Below, one piece after another: positions 17,465-26,541 of a DNA stretch of 64,000 nucleotides; within the stretch, counting starts at the first letter, position 1, and every line of letters starts with the position of its first letter. The stretch covers positions 6,144,501-6,208,500 of the forward strand of contig NZ_CP023278.1 in NCBI RefSeq assembly GCF_002896875.1, given 5' to 3'. Position numbers and translations under genes: made by a program. Below the pieces are notes generated by a model that saw only the letters and a program-made list of their open reading frames with translations, was not told the DNA's origin and ran no database searches. The stretch comes from Nostoc sp. CENA543. GTDB taxonomy: Bacteria; Cyanobacteriota; Cyanobacteriia; Cyanobacteriales; Nostocaceae.

Positions 17465-19870
17465 CTACTTAGTGTAATTATCTGTTGCCAGTAAAACCAG
17501 ACTTCGCCCTTGTTGTTTAGCTTTGTAAAGTGCCGCATCTGCGGCTTGCAAAAGTGCTTGTATATCTTGACCATCACCAGGAAACTCTGCAACCCCCGCA
17601 CTAAAAGTGATTTGAAATGAAATCTCCCTATCTGTAGTGAACGAATGCTGCCGTAATTTTTGTAATATTTGCGTTAATAGTTCACAGCTAGCTTTTGCAG
17701 TCACACCACACATTCCGATCACAAATTCCTCACCACCCCAACGCCCTATTACACCTTGTTGACAAAAAGATTGATTAAGGAGTTGACCAAAATAGCTCAA
17801 AACACGATCTCCGGTTGGGTGTCCATACTTGTCATTAATTAACTTAAAAAAGTCAATATCAAGCATTGCCAAACTCAAAGTTTGCTGTTGGCTTTGTGCC
17901 TGTTGCAGTAATTTTGTTAAATTCTTAAGAGCTTTGCTTCGTATACTTAATCCTGTTAGTTCATCAACTTCAGTAAGCTTCCAATTTGCTTGCTGTTCTA
18001 GTCTTGTTCTGATACGAGCCTGCAATTCTTTAGCAACAATTGGTTTACTTAAAAAATCATTAGCTCCCACAGCAAAGCTATGCTGAATAGTTTCTACATC
18101 AGTATGAGCAGATAAAAACAGAATAGGTAATCGATTCCACTGCCAATCGTTACGAATTATCTGACATAAATCAAACCCATTTACAGAAAGTTTTCGTGTG
18201 TTGTCTCCTTTTTCTGGAGTTAACAGTTCTATATCTAAAATCAACAAATCGGGATTTGTTTGTTCTAAAGTTTCCCAAAACTGTAAAGGTTGATCTAATA
18301 GAGTGACCTGATAGCCATAGGGTGATAATATTTGATACACAAGTTGCAATATACCAGGGTCATCATCTACCACCAACAATCGATATAACGGCGGATGATT
18401 TTGATGCAATACTTGTGTCAGTAATGCCACTACTTGACTACTACTAATAGGTTTTATTAGAAAGTACGAAATCCTTAATCTAGCTACCTCTAGTCTAGTA
18501 GCAAAGGAGTCTGCTTGAGTAATAATCACAACTGGAATTTGTGAATACTGGCTACGGATTTTTGCCAAAAAGCTTAACCCGATTTCAAGGTTATTCTGAT
18601 AATCTAAATTTAATAAAATAACATCAATAGCACCACTGACTAAAATTTGTTCTGCTTGTTCAGAATTAGTTGCAATATTTACGTTAAAGCCCCTGTTAAT
18701 ACCTTCCGTAGCAATATCTTTTGCTAGACCAATATCATTATCTATAATTAATAAATGACTAACAAGAGAATTATTCAAACCTAATATATTGGGGGCATCC
18801 ATCTCTATACAATGCTGTAATTGTGCCACTAATAACTTTAATTCTTCAGCTTTAGGTTTTCCTAACAAATGAGCTTGTTGAAGAATCTGTTGAATTTGAC
18901 GGCAAATATCAGAAGATTTATCTAATCCAAAGCTACCAAGTGAGCCGATTAGAGTATGTGCTTCCCTTTCAGCTTCGTGCTGCTGTTCTGGAGTTAGTTT
19001 TCCTGCCACTAAAGCAGTCACAGCTTTTTGAATTATCAATAGACGTTCTTGATAAGACTGACGGGACTGATGCCAAAGTTCTCGTAGTTCAGGTATTAAA
19101 GAATCAGTAGGAGAAATAGAAATGGGTAGAAATTGCTTTTTGGGAGTCGTTATCGTGATTTGGCTTGCATTTGCGACTGCAAGTGGTTTTAGCCGATAAC
19201 CTAACTTATAAACAGTTTCAAATATATTATTTGCACCAGCTTTTTTTAATTTATTTCGTATACCTTTAATATGCGCTCTTAGCGCACCATGTGTAGGAAT
19301 TTCATCTGCTTCCCATAAAGAATCTAATAATAAATTGTGGCTAAAAATTTGTTGAGGATGTCGTAAAAACATCTCCAAAATTTCATATTCCTTCTTGAAT
19401 AAGTGAATTGGCTGTCCAGCGTAGCTAACTTCACAGGTGTTGGGATTGAGGCACAACTCACCCCAATTTAGACAAGCTGAAATCTGATTCCCACTCCTTC
19501 TGAGCAGTACCCTTATCCTTGCTAAGAACTCATCCATATTGAAGGGTTTCACTATATAGTCATCTGCTCCAACGTCCAAACCTGTAACTTTGTTAGTTAC
19601 CGTATCTAAAGCTGTCATCAACATCACTGGTGTATTTCTGTTGTGCTGTACATCAATAGAGTCATTAGAACGCAGAAGTTTACATAAGTGCATCCCATCT
19701 ATTTTGGGCAATAACAAATCCAAAATTATTAAGTTGTATGAATATTTTTGAGCTAATTGCCATCCAGCTTCTCCATCTTCTGCTAAGTCAACTTGATACC
19801 CCTGGTTGACTAATACAGCTTTCAGCATCAGGACTAAATTAACGTCATCTTCTATACAAAGAATTTTCAC
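17465..19870 (-). CDS. Multidomain response regulator: REC-wHTH-HPt-REC-REC-GGDEF
   Basis: 801 residues. Receiver 1 has Asp51 (LIILDLLLPKIDG). An OmpR winged helix follows (about 140-232, IHLFKKEYEILEMFLRHP), then an HPt-like domain with His305 (REAHTLIGSLGSFG), receiver 2 with Asn421 in place of the acceptor Asp (VILLNLDYQNN), receiver 3 with Asp546 (LLILDIELL), and a C-terminal GGDEF domain with GGEEF and an LDIDFFKLINDKYGH metal-binding segment. It can in principle bind DNA, relay phosphate and make cyclic-di-GMP. The GGEEF active site looks intact; the RxxD inhibitory site is not evident. First gene of a minus-strand set running to 14879. Confidence 0.9.
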   Translation of the reverse strand: MKILCIEDDVNLVLMLKAVLVNQGYQVDLAEDGEAGWQLAQKYSYNLIILDLLLPKIDGMHLCKLLRSNDSIDVQHNRNTPVMLMTALDTVTNKVTGLDVGADDYIVKPFNMDEFLARIRVLLRRSGNQISACLNWGELCLNPNTCEVSYAGQPIHLFKKEYEILEMFLRHPQQIFSHNLLLDSLWEADEIPTHGALRAHIKGIRNKLKKAGANNIFETVYKLGYRLKPLAVANASQITITTPKKQFLPISISPTDSLIPELRELWHQSRQSYQERLLIIQKAVTALVAGKLTPEQQHEAEREAHTLIGSLGSFGLDKSSDICRQIQQILQQAHLLGKPKAEELKLLVAQLQHCIEMDAPNILGLNNSLVSHLLIIDNDIGLAKDIATEGINRGFNVNIATNSEQAEQILVSGAIDVILLNLDYQNNLEIGLSFLAKIRSQYSQIPVVIITQADSFATRLEVARLRISYFLIKPISSSQVVALLTQVLHQNHPPLYRLLVVDDDPGILQLVYQILSPYGYQVTLLDQPLQFWETLEQTNPDLLILDIELLTPEKGDNTRKLSVNGFDLCQIIRNDWQWNRLPILFLSAHTDVETIQHSFAVGANDFLSKPIVAKELQARIRTRLEQQANWKLTEVDELTGLSIRSKALKNLTKLLQQAQSQQQTLSLAMLDIDFFKLINDKYGHPTGDRVLSYFGQLLNQSFCQQGVIGRWGGEEFVIGMCGVTAKASCELLTQILQKLRQHSFTTDREISFQITFSAGVAEFPGDGQDIQALLQAADAALYKAKQQGRSLVLLATDNYTK

Positions 19871-20261
19871 ATTGGAGTATTACTTATTAATCTTGATTGT
19901 TAATCTATTTTAGATAATTTTTTATACTAAATATTTATTAAAATAAAACACCGCATTTTTACTAAAAATTGATATTTTAAACAGAAATTTACAATTCCTA
20001 ATTGCAAGGATATAGTATCTTCATGTGAGTATAATTACTTCTACAACTACTAATATTCTGGTTTGATTACTGGTTTTGCGGTAAATGCCCAATCTACATA
20101 CAGTTCAAAATAACATCGTATTGCTTACTTCTAAAAATACAAATAATGCTGATTAATCCGAACTATATTGATTGAACTTCAGAAGATATTAATATAACGT
20201 GCGCCTTCGTTAGAGACTCACGTTAATATAAGCTTGCCATCGCGGCAAAGTCATGGGTAAA
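19871..20261. other. AT-rich intergenic region with one hairpin
   Basis: No gene seen. An inverted repeat TAACGTG / CACGTTA, set within TTAATATAACGTG and CACGTTAATATAA, lies near 20188-20230 around a 17-base loop. It leads into the transposon-end-like repeats that begin near 20262. The promoter of the 801-aa regulator should lie near 19871. Confidence 0.5.
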
Positions 20262-20545
20262 GTCACATTAATGCGACAACAACCATTAGTTGTCCTAAGT
20301 GACAACCAATAGTTGACCAAGACTGTCACTTAAAGGATAATGTGGCCGTTTTTTAACCATAAAGTGGCCACAGAACCTATGATAGAAGCGGATTTGAGAG
20401 AACTGAGTGCGATCACTTGTAAAGTATGGTGAAAGTAGGGCAACGCAAAAATAAGCATTCCAGGATTTTAAAGCGGACACTTTATCCTTTAATTTCGGCC
20501 ACGTTATCCCTTAAGTGACAATAAAACTGACAATAATTATTTAAT
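20262..20545. mobile_element. Degenerate Tn7-like/CAST-type transposon end next to tRNA-Ala
   Basis: Between 20262 and 20323 there is a series of imperfect palindromic units of about 17-20 bp built from GTGACA/TGTC arms around TTA-rich cores (GTCACATTAATGCGACA, GACAACAACCATTAGTTGTC, GTGACAACCAATAGTTGAC). On the other side of a 197-bp element come GTGACAATAAAACTGACAATAATT words (20515-20538), 15 bp from the tRNA 3' end. Type V-K CAST and related Tn7-like ends carry such repeated GACA/TGTC motifs and sit beside tRNA genes. No transposase or Cas12k gene is present, so this is at most a remnant. The assignment is inference from motif style. Confidence 0.35.
20324..20520. mobile_element. 197-bp non-autonomous inverted-repeat element (MITE-like)
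   Basis: Terminal inverted repeats of 25 bp, 23 identical, lie at 20324-20348 and 20496-20520. Each begins TGTCACTTAA and contains GGATAAtGTGGCCG or GGATAAcGTGGCCG. Each end also has a second, inner copy of the GGATAA-GTGgCC motif about 15-20 bp inward, the multi-site pattern of Tn7/TniA/Mu-type ends with 5'-TG..CA-3' termini. No transposase is encoded; a 61-codon minus-strand ORF inside is a by-product. No clear target-site duplication was seen. Confidence 0.7.
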
Positions 20546-20552
20546 GTATAGA

Positions 20553-20625
20553 TGGAGCTAAGCGGAGTCGAACCGCTGACCCCTTCAATGCCATTGAAGT
20601 GCTCTACCAACTGAGCTATAACCCC
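20553..20625 (-). tRNA. tRNA-Ala (anticodon GGC)
   Basis: 73-nt cloverleaf on the minus strand. Acceptor stem GGGGTTA / TAGCTCC with the G3-U70 wobble that is the main alanine identity element; D-arm AGCTCAGTTGGTAGAGC; anticodon stem-loop CTTCAATGGCATTGAAG with anticodon GGC; T-loop GGTTCGACTCC; discriminator A. CCA is not encoded. It is the only tRNA gene in the window. Transposon-like repeats begin about 15 bp beyond its 3' end. Confidence 0.97.
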
Positions 20626-20717
20626 TTAATTCGCGTAAATTAGCATAACTTGTGACTGAATATAATGTCAAGTATTTAGGTGAAATATGAACTTTTGCTA
20701 AGGTCATTCGATTATAG

Positions 20718-20912
20718 TTAATAGTTCACTTGCAATAAGTAACTCATGCAGTGTCCCATGAGAAAATAGACTACTAACATAGCGGCGGCGGCAAGGGCAA
20801 CTAGTGTACCGGCTAGCATGAGGGAAAATTCTTTGTTTTCTACTGCTTTCTCCATCAGGTGTAGTGACCATGCCACCAGAGCCACATCAAATAACAAAAT
20901 AGGAATCAACAT
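20718..20912 (-). CDS. Small conserved membrane protein, unknown function
   Basis: 64 residues with two hydrophobic segments (about 1-17 and 29-53). The central stretch LMLAGTLVALAAAAMLVVY is strongly membrane-like and the middle has a charged EKAVENKEF turn. The ATG start at 20912 lies 105 bp upstream of hisF's 3' end in the same orientation. I believe similar short proteins occur in other cyanobacteria, but I cannot assign a function. Confidence 0.65.
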   Translation of the reverse strand: MLIPILLFDVALVAWSLHLMEKAVENKEFSLMLAGTLVALAAAAMLVVYFLMGHCMSYLLQVNY

Positions 20913-21017
20913 ATTTCTTAATATTAGTTAATAATTGTAAATTAATCCTAACATCCTTTTGCAGAACTGTCTTGAATAGAAAGGGAATGTGACTCAATCT
21001 CTATAATGGCTTTAGAA

Positions 21018-21791
21018 TTAAGCGTACAAACGTACTGGAATGTGACGATCGCGCAAATAATTCTTAATTTCAGATACACTTAACTGCCCATAATGCAGGA
21101 GAGAAGCTAATAAAGCAGCTTCCGCCTTACCTTCATGGAGTGCGGTGTAGATATGTTCACAGTTCCCCGCACCACCGGAAGCAATCACAGGGATTTCTAC
21201 AGCCTCAGCAATTGCTTTTGTTAATGCAATGTCATAACCAGCTTGAGTGCCATCAGCATCCATACTGGTCACTAATAGTTCTCCCGCACCACGCTTTTCG
21301 ACTTCTTTCGCCCAAAGTAGGGCATCTAAGCCTGTATTTTCTCTTCCTCCACGCACATACACATCCCAACCAGGATTTTGCGGGTCAACTCTCCGCCTCG
21401 CGTCAATAGCAACTACTATGCACTGATTACCGAAGCGATCGCTAGCCCGATTGATCAAGTCAGGATCACGTACTGCCGCAGAGTTAATACTAACCTTGTC
21501 TGCCCCAGCTCGTAACAAAGCTTTAACATTTTCTAAGGATTGGATACCACCACCCACAGTCAGAGGAATAAAGACCTGTTCGGCGGTACGGTAAACTACG
21601 TCAATAATCGTATCGCGGTCTTCATGAGTGGCTGTAATATCCAGAAATACTAACTCATCTGCGCCGGCATCGTTATAAACCTTCGCCAGTTCTACCGGAT
21701 CACCAGCATCTTTGAGATCGACAAAGTTAACTCCTTTAACAACCCGCCCCGCCTTGACATCTAAACAGGGTAAGATTCTTTTAGATAACAT
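21018..21791 (-). CDS. hisF: Imidazole glycerol phosphate synthase cyclase subunit HisF
   Basis: 257 residues, full length for HisF. A (beta/alpha)8 barrel with the catalytic Asp11 in [12 protein letters not shown] and the second catalytic Asp in AIDARRR; phosphate-binding motifs [16 protein letters not shown] and VIASGGAG are intact. It joins ammonia from HisH to PRFAR to form imidazole glycerol phosphate and AICAR in histidine biosynthesis. HisH is not in the window, as is common in cyanobacteria with dispersed his genes. Divergent from ruvB. Confidence 0.97.
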   Translation of the reverse strand: MLSKRILPCLDVKAGRVVKGVNFVDLKDAGDPVELAKVYNDAGADELVFLDITATHEDRDTIIDVVYRTAEQVFIPLTVGGGIQSLENVKALLRAGADKVSINSAAVRDPDLINRASDRFGNQCIVVAIDARRRVDPQNPGWDVYVRGGRENTGLDALLWAKEVEKRGAGELLVTSMDADGTQAGYDIALTKAIAEAVEIPVIASGGAGNCEHIYTALHEGKAEAALLASLLHYGQLSVSEIKNYLRDRHIPVRLYA

Positions 21792-21943
21792 ATATTTTTT
21801 TACTCCTGGGTAATTGTCCGGAATTTAAATTGTAAATTGATGTGGGTATTACCGCCGAAAATCTTCGCTAGCTTATGGATACGCATGATTAAGGCGGAAA
21901 TTAAGCCACTTCCAGAACTAAACGTAAGGTTGCAAGCTGAATT

Positions 21944-23044
21944 ATGGCGATCATCTCCTCGAAAAAACAGCCTCCAGAACCCAATGGACAACCACAACAG
22001 CGTCGGGAGTCAGCAAAAACAACCCCCAAAGAGAAAATTTTGCAACCTGAAGCTGCTGTTGATGAACAAGGTAAACAAGAAGAGAGTATCAGACCACAAA
22101 AATTTGCCGACTACATTGGACAAAAAGACCTCAAGGATGTTCTAGAGATTGCCATCAAAGCAGCCAAGTCACGGGGTGAAGTTTTGGATCACTTGCTACT
22201 GTATGGCCCTCCCGGATTGGGTAAAACAACAATGGCAATGATATTAGCATCGGAGATGGGAGTCAACTACAAAATTACTAGTGCGCCTGCTTTAGAAAGA
22301 CCTAGAGATATCGTAGGGCTACTAGTTAACCTCAAGCCAGGAGATATTTTATTTATTGATGAAATCCATCGACTTTCGCGGATGACAGAAGAAATTCTGT
22401 ATCCGGCAATGGAAGATTATCGTCTAGATATTACTGTGGGTAAAGGTTCTAGCGCGAAAATTCGCAGCTTACCCTTATCTAAATTTACCTTAGTGGGGGC
22501 AACAACCCGCGTCGGGGCGTTGACTTCCCCACTGCGCGATCGCTTCGGCTTAATTCAAAAACTGCGCTTTTATGAAGTTGACGAACTCAGCAAAATTGTC
22601 TTGCGGAGTTCCCAGTTACTGCAAACCAAAGTCACCGAAGATGGGGCGACAGAAATCGCTCGTCGTTCCAGAGGAACACCACGGATAGCTAATCGGCTAC
22701 TCAAGCGCGTCCGTGATTATGCGGAAGTAAAAGCCCATAGTGAAATTAATCAAACCATTGCAGCCGAAGCTCTACAACTATTTCAAGTAGACCCATGTGG
22801 CTTAGATTGGACAGACCGCCGGATGTTGAGTGTGATTATTGAACAATTTAATGGTGGGCCAGTAGGCTTAGAAACCATCGCCGCAGCTACCGGAGAAGAC
22901 ACCCAAACCATTGAAGAAGTCTACGAACCCTACTTGATGCAAATCGGTTACTTAAGCCGCACTCCCCGTGGACGAACAGCCACAAAAGCTGCATACAAGC
23001 ACATGGGATTTACTCCACCGAATGAGCAGATGTCATTACTATAG
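21944..23044 (+). CDS. ruvB: Holliday junction branch migration helicase RuvB
   Basis: 366 residues. AAA+ ATPase with Walker [10 protein letters not shown] near residue 88, Walker B LFIDEIHR, sensor/signature [18 protein letters not shown], the arginine finger region and the C-terminal winged helix ([34 protein letters not shown]). The N-terminus is extended by about 50 polar, low-complexity residues before the conserved [11 protein letters not shown] start, as in other cyanobacterial RuvB proteins. It works with RuvA and RuvC in recombination; those genes are not nearby. ATG start at 21944. Confidence 0.97.
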   Translation: MAIISSKKQPPEPNGQPQQRRESAKTTPKEKILQPEAAVDEQGKQEESIRPQKFADYIGQKDLKDVLEIAIKAAKSRGEVLDHLLLYGPPGLGKTTMAMILASEMGVNYKITSAPALERPRDIVGLLVNLKPGDILFIDEIHRLSRMTEEILYPAMEDYRLDITVGKGSSAKIRSLPLSKFTLVGATTRVGALTSPLRDRFGLIQKLRFYEVDELSKIVLRSSQLLQTKVTEDGATEIARRSRGTPRIANRLLKRVRDYAEVKAHSEINQTIAAEALQLFQVDPCGLDWTDRRMLSVIIEQFNGGPVGLETIAAATGEDTQTIEEVYEPYLMQIGYLSRTPRGRTATKAAYKHMGFTPPNEQMSLL

Positions 23045-23058
23045 GGAATGGGGCTAAT

Positions 23059-23205
23059 CAATTCAAAATTCAAAATTCAAAATTCAAAATTAAAGAATTT
23101 TGGGCATTGGGCATTGGGCATTGGTATAAAATCTACCTTGTCTCCCTTGTCTCCCAGTCCCTAGTCCCCAATCCCCAGTCCCCAGTCCCTCCACACAACA
23201 AAACC
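23059..23205. repeat. Low-complexity spacer: TTCAAAA, TTGGGCA and CCCAGTC heptamers
   Basis: Runs of ATTCAAA/TTCAAAA, then GGGCATTGGGCATT, then CCCTTGTCTCCC and CCCCAGTCCCCAGT words fill most of the ruvB to TPR-gene spacer. No gene. Confidence 0.8.
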
Positions 23206-23214
23206 TCAACCTAG

Positions 23215-24024
23215 ATGATGATTAAGTTAATTAGTATAGTTCTCAGTCTGTTTCTTTTGTTGGGTTGGGGTACACCCGTGATGGCGCAAACCCAACAAGC
23301 TACAATTACCCAGGAGCAATTAGCGCAGGGTGATGAATGGGCAAATCAAGCTTTTGCGGCGACTAATAAAGGTGATTTTGCTACGGCAGAAAAATATTGG
23401 ACGAAAATTATTGAGAATTTCCCCACTAATGCAGGGGCGTGGAGTAATCGGGGGAATTCGCGAGTTAGTCAGAATAAATTAGAGGCGGCACTGGCTGATT
23501 ATAATAAAGCGATAGAATTAGCCCCGAATGTCACTGATCCTTATTTAAATCGTGGTACAGCTTTAGAAGGTTTGGGTAAGTGGTCAGAGGCGATCGCAGA
23601 TTATAATCATGTCTTAGAACTCGACCCTAAAGATGCAATGGCGTATAACAATCGCGGTAATGCTAAAGCAGGTTTAGGAGAATGGTCAGAAGCGATCGCA
23701 GATTATCAAAAATCCTTTGAAATTGCACCTAACTTTGCCTTCGCCCGTGCTAATTATGCCCTAGCACTCTATGAAAATGGGCAGAAAGACCAAGCCATCC
23801 GCGAATTACGCAATATTACCCGCAAATATCCTAATTTTGCTGATGTGCGTGCAGCTTTGACAGCAGCTTACTGGGTAAGTGGTCAAAAGGGCGAAGCGGA
23901 AAGTAATTGGGTAGCCGCCTATGGCTTGGATAGTCGTTATAAAGACATGAACTGGGTGAAAAATATCCGCCGTTGGCCTCCCAGCATGGTTGCAGCTTTA
24001 GATAAATTCCTCAAAATTCAGTAA
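23215..24024 (+). CDS. Exported TPR protein
   Basis: 269 residues. A Sec signal peptide (MMIKLISIVLSLFLLLGWG, then cleavage after PVMA) is followed by four to five tetratricopeptide repeats; two are nearly identical (GLGKWSEAIADYNHVLELDP and GLGEWSEAIADYQKSFEIAP). The rest is helical with a Trp-rich end. It is predicted to be a periplasmic or lumenal scaffold for protein assembly; related cyanobacterial proteins are linked to photosystem or membrane assembly, which I cannot confirm here. Two adjacent ATGs (23215, 23218) are possible starts. Confidence 0.85.
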   Translation: MMIKLISIVLSLFLLLGWGTPVMAQTQQATITQEQLAQGDEWANQAFAATNKGDFATAEKYWTKIIENFPTNAGAWSNRGNSRVSQNKLEAALADYNKAIELAPNVTDPYLNRGTALEGLGKWSEAIADYNHVLELDPKDAMAYNNRGNAKAGLGEWSEAIADYQKSFEIAPNFAFARANYALALYENGQKDQAIRELRNITRKYPNFADVRAALTAAYWVSGQKGEAESNWVAAYGLDSRYKDMNWVKNIRRWPPSMVAALDKFLKIQ

Positions 24025-24144
24025 CAACAATCTCTACACCCATACCCAATTCCCCATGCCCCATGCCCCATACCCAATTTCTTTGACTTCGGCTAGCGAT
24101 CGCTTAGAATAGAAAGGTTGTCAAGAATTGCAATATCGGCTATC

Positions 24145-24318
24145 ATGGCTGTTCCTAAGAAGAAAACATCAAAATCTAAGAGAGATAAACGTCGGGCTAC
24201 CTGGAGACACAAAGCTGCTGTTGAAGCACAAAAAGCTCTTTCCTTGGGTAAATCTATTTTGACTGGACGTTCTACATTTGTCTATCCTACTGCTGAAGAA
24301 GAAGACGAAGAAGAATAA
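24145..24318 (+). CDS. rpmF: 50S ribosomal protein L32
   Basis: 57 residues starting [20 protein letters not shown], the typical L32 N-terminus. It is basic, with an acidic EEEDEEE tail as in other cyanobacterial L32 proteins. The start is the ATG at 24145; upstream codons in the same frame (from 24118) are not conserved-looking. The zinc-binding cysteines of some L32 proteins are absent, as expected for the Cys-less form. A strong terminator follows. Confidence 0.96.
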   Translation: MAVPKKKTSKSKRDKRRATWRHKAAVEAQKALSLGKSILTGRSTFVYPTAEEEDEEE

Positions 24319-24327
24319 GAGAAAATG

Positions 24328-24370
24328 GGTAATGAGTAATTGGACTAGTCTGATTACTCATTACCTTTTA
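24328..24370 (+). terminator. Terminator after rpmF
   Basis: Perfect 13-bp stem GGTAATGAGTAAT (24328-24340) / ATTACTCATTACC (24353-24365), 12-base loop, then TTTT. The arms resemble the heptamer repeat TAATGAG found elsewhere, so the terminator may have formed from a repeat. Confidence 0.75.
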
Positions 24371-24579
24371 CCCATGACTGATGATCAAATAATCACATCA
24401 ACAGTAAAGTATATATAGTCACTGATTTTTTGATTTTCAACAAAATTAATATTTCGGGGTGTCGGGAAAATAAAATTAGTCGTATTAACTACTAGAAATT
24501 AATTTATATAGGTTTGAGTAATCTTAACCCCTACACCCCTAAACCCCCATACCCTTACCCCTCTACCTAAAACGGGATT

Positions 24580-25173
24580 ATGCTAGGGAAATTCTTTCAG
24601 AAATCAAATCCAGAAAATAGCGATCGCGTCCCCCCAGGACAGCACTTAGCTACAGGCTTTCCTGTGTTAACATACGGTCAAGCACCAAACATCAATATTG
24701 AAGAATGGGAATTTCGAGTTTGGGGTTTGGTTAAACCTGTGGTGTTGAGTTGGTCAGATTTTATGAATCTACCACAGCACGAATTTACCGCAGATTTCCA
24801 TTGTGTCACCCGTTGGTCTAAGTTAGATGTCAAGTGGACGGGGATTAAAGTCACAGACTTTATGAATTTAATTGAGGTAGATCCCAAAGCCGCCCATATT
24901 ATGGAACATTGCTATGGTGGTTACACCACTAATATTGCAATGACGGATTTTGTTAGAGAAGAAAACTTTTTCGCATTTAAATTATTTGGTGAACCTCTCC
25001 CACACGAACACGGAGGGCCTTTGCGGTTAGTTGTACCGCATCTCTACGCCTGGAAAAGTGCGAAATGGATTAATGGTTTAGAGTTTTTAGACAAAGAAGA
25101 ATTAGGTTTTTGGGAACGCAACGGCTACCATCGTCGTGGTGAACCTTGGGCGCAAGAACGTTATAGTTTCTAG
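24580..25173 (+). CDS. Sulfite-oxidase-like molybdopterin oxidoreductase
   Basis: 197 residues: a single oxidoreductase molybdopterin-binding domain with Cys75 in DFHCVTRW as the predicted Mo ligand, and the HGGPLRLVVPHLYAWKSAKWI segment conserved in the family. It is much shorter than true sulfite oxidases and lacks the dimerisation domain and a Tat signal, so it belongs to the short YuiH-like cytoplasmic group. Its substrate is unknown. ATG start at 24580; it stands alone. Confidence 0.88.
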   Translation: MLGKFFQKSNPENSDRVPPGQHLATGFPVLTYGQAPNINIEEWEFRVWGLVKPVVLSWSDFMNLPQHEFTADFHCVTRWSKLDVKWTGIKVTDFMNLIEVDPKAAHIMEHCYGGYTTNIAMTDFVREENFFAFKLFGEPLPHEHGGPLRLVVPHLYAWKSAKWINGLEFLDKEELGFWERNGYHRRGEPWAQERYSF

Positions 25174-25261
25174 GCTTAGTTGCGTGTAGGAAGTTTCAAA
25201 TAAAAACCTAAAATTACTCTTAGAGGATGTTTGAAAAGTCTCTATTGGTGTAGCAAAGCAT

Positions 25262-25293
25262 TTTAGATCCCCCTAGGATTTAGGGGATCTAAA
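25262..25293. terminator. Hairpin after the Mo oxidoreductase gene
   Basis: Perfect 11-bp stem TTTAGATCCCC / GGGGATCTAAA around a 10-base loop, 90 bp past the stop codon. There is no T-run, so it could be a dispersed palindromic repeat rather than a true terminator. Confidence 0.4.
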
Positions 25294-25455
25294 CAGTGTG
25301 GGACAAAGTTATAAGACTTGTGTGTACACCGTAGTTAGGAATTGGTGGCATGGATAAGCGGGAAATTTTTCTCCCCTACCCCTCCGCAATTGCTCCACTT
25401 GGGCAAAGCCCAAGACCGCATTGCTCTCTGCCCCCTGCTCCCTGCCCCAATTCCT

Positions 25456-26541
25456 CTATATTCTTTGAGACTGTCTAGCTTGTTGTTTGGCTTGTTGTTT
25501 AGCTTCCTGTCTAGCTTTCCATTCCCGAATTGCGATCGCAGTTCTGGCTATAGGTGGTATATATTCTTGAGTAGTTGGTTTTGGTTGTGGACGTTGATTT
25601 TTGATTGGTTGGGTAGTCAAGCAGTTAGCTAGGTGTGGGATATCTTTTTCCGCCCTTAACGCCCTAGTTACATCACTGGCTTTTTGAAATCTCTCTCTGA
25701 GGGAAAACTTCAGCATCTTATTTAAAATGCGAGTAAAGCTATCACTCACCTGCACATATTTATACCAGCACACTTCCCCAGTCTGGGTTTCATGTTCCAT
25801 ATCTAAGGGATTTTTGCCAGTTAATAAATAAACGCAAGTCATACCCACAGCATAAATATCGCTGGCGTACACCGGATGTAGAGATAATTGTTCTGGTGGT
25901 GCAAAGCCCATTGTCCCCACAAAGTTAGTATTCATGCTGGGATTACGGGAATCATTAATCGCATCCAGCAAGTTTTCCTTGACTGCACCAAAATCTATCA
26001 ATACTATGCGCTGATCATCTGCACAGCGCAGAAGATTTAAGGGTTTAATATCACGGTGAATGACTTGATGTTGTTCTAAATATTGTAAAACTGGCAATAC
26101 ATCCTGTAAAAACTGTTTGACTTCAGTTTCCGTCTTGACACCATTTTTTCTGACTTCTTGCGCTAAATTGCAACCCTGGACGTATTCCTGGACTAAATAT
26201 AATTCCCCGTTACCTTCAAAGTAATCTAGCAACATGGGAATTTGAGAATGACTACCCAGTTGGGCTAAAGTTTTTGCTTCCTTGGCAAACCGCTTACAAG
26301 CATTCTGCCAGGCTTTTTTACTAGTAACCTTGGGGCAGAGTTGTTTAATTACACACTGGGGGTTTCCTGGTAATACGGCATCTTGGGCAACAAAAGTTAT
26401 ACCAAAGCCACCCCTACCTAAGATCCGTAATATTTGGTAGCGATCGCGAAATAATTTGTCAGAACCACACATTTGAGCTAGTTTATTTCTCTCTAGTCCG
26501 TAATCACGTATGTTTGTGTTGTTATCAGGAAAACGGTTCAT
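25456..26541 (-). CDS. Eukaryotic-type Ser/Thr protein kinase
   Basis: 361 residues. Kinase domain about 35-300: Gly-rich loop LGRGGFGITF (41-50), Lys66 in CVIKQL, catalytic loop HRDIKPLNLL with Asp164, and DFG Asp183 (LIDFGAVKE). The C-terminus is a basic/Gln-rich tail (EAKQQAKQQARQSQ) without a membrane segment, so it should be cytoplasmic. It matches the small cyanobacterial Pkn2/Spk group of soluble kinases. Substrates are unknown. ATG start at 26541. Confidence 0.93.
   Translation of the reverse strand: MNRFPDNNTNIRDYGLERNKLAQMCGSDKLFRDRYQILRILGRGGFGITFVAQDAVLPGNPQCVIKQLCPKVTSKKAWQNACKRFAKEAKTLAQLGSHSQIPMLLDYFEGNGELYLVQEYVQGCNLAQEVRKNGVKTETEVKQFLQDVLPVLQYLEQHQVIHRDIKPLNLLRCADDQRIVLIDFGAVKENLLDAINDSRNPSMNTNFVGTMGFAPPEQLSLHPVYASDIYAVGMTCVYLLTGKNPLDMEHETQTGEVCWYKYVQVSDSFTRILNKMLKFSLRERFQKASDVTRALRAEKDIPHLANCLTTQPIKNQRPQPKPTTQEYIPPIARTAIAIREWKARQEAKQQAKQQARQSQRI

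Noticed and set aside
20295-20480. 61-codon ORF on the minus strand
   Set aside because: It lies across the 197-bp inverted-repeat element and its flanking repeats; no coding signal.
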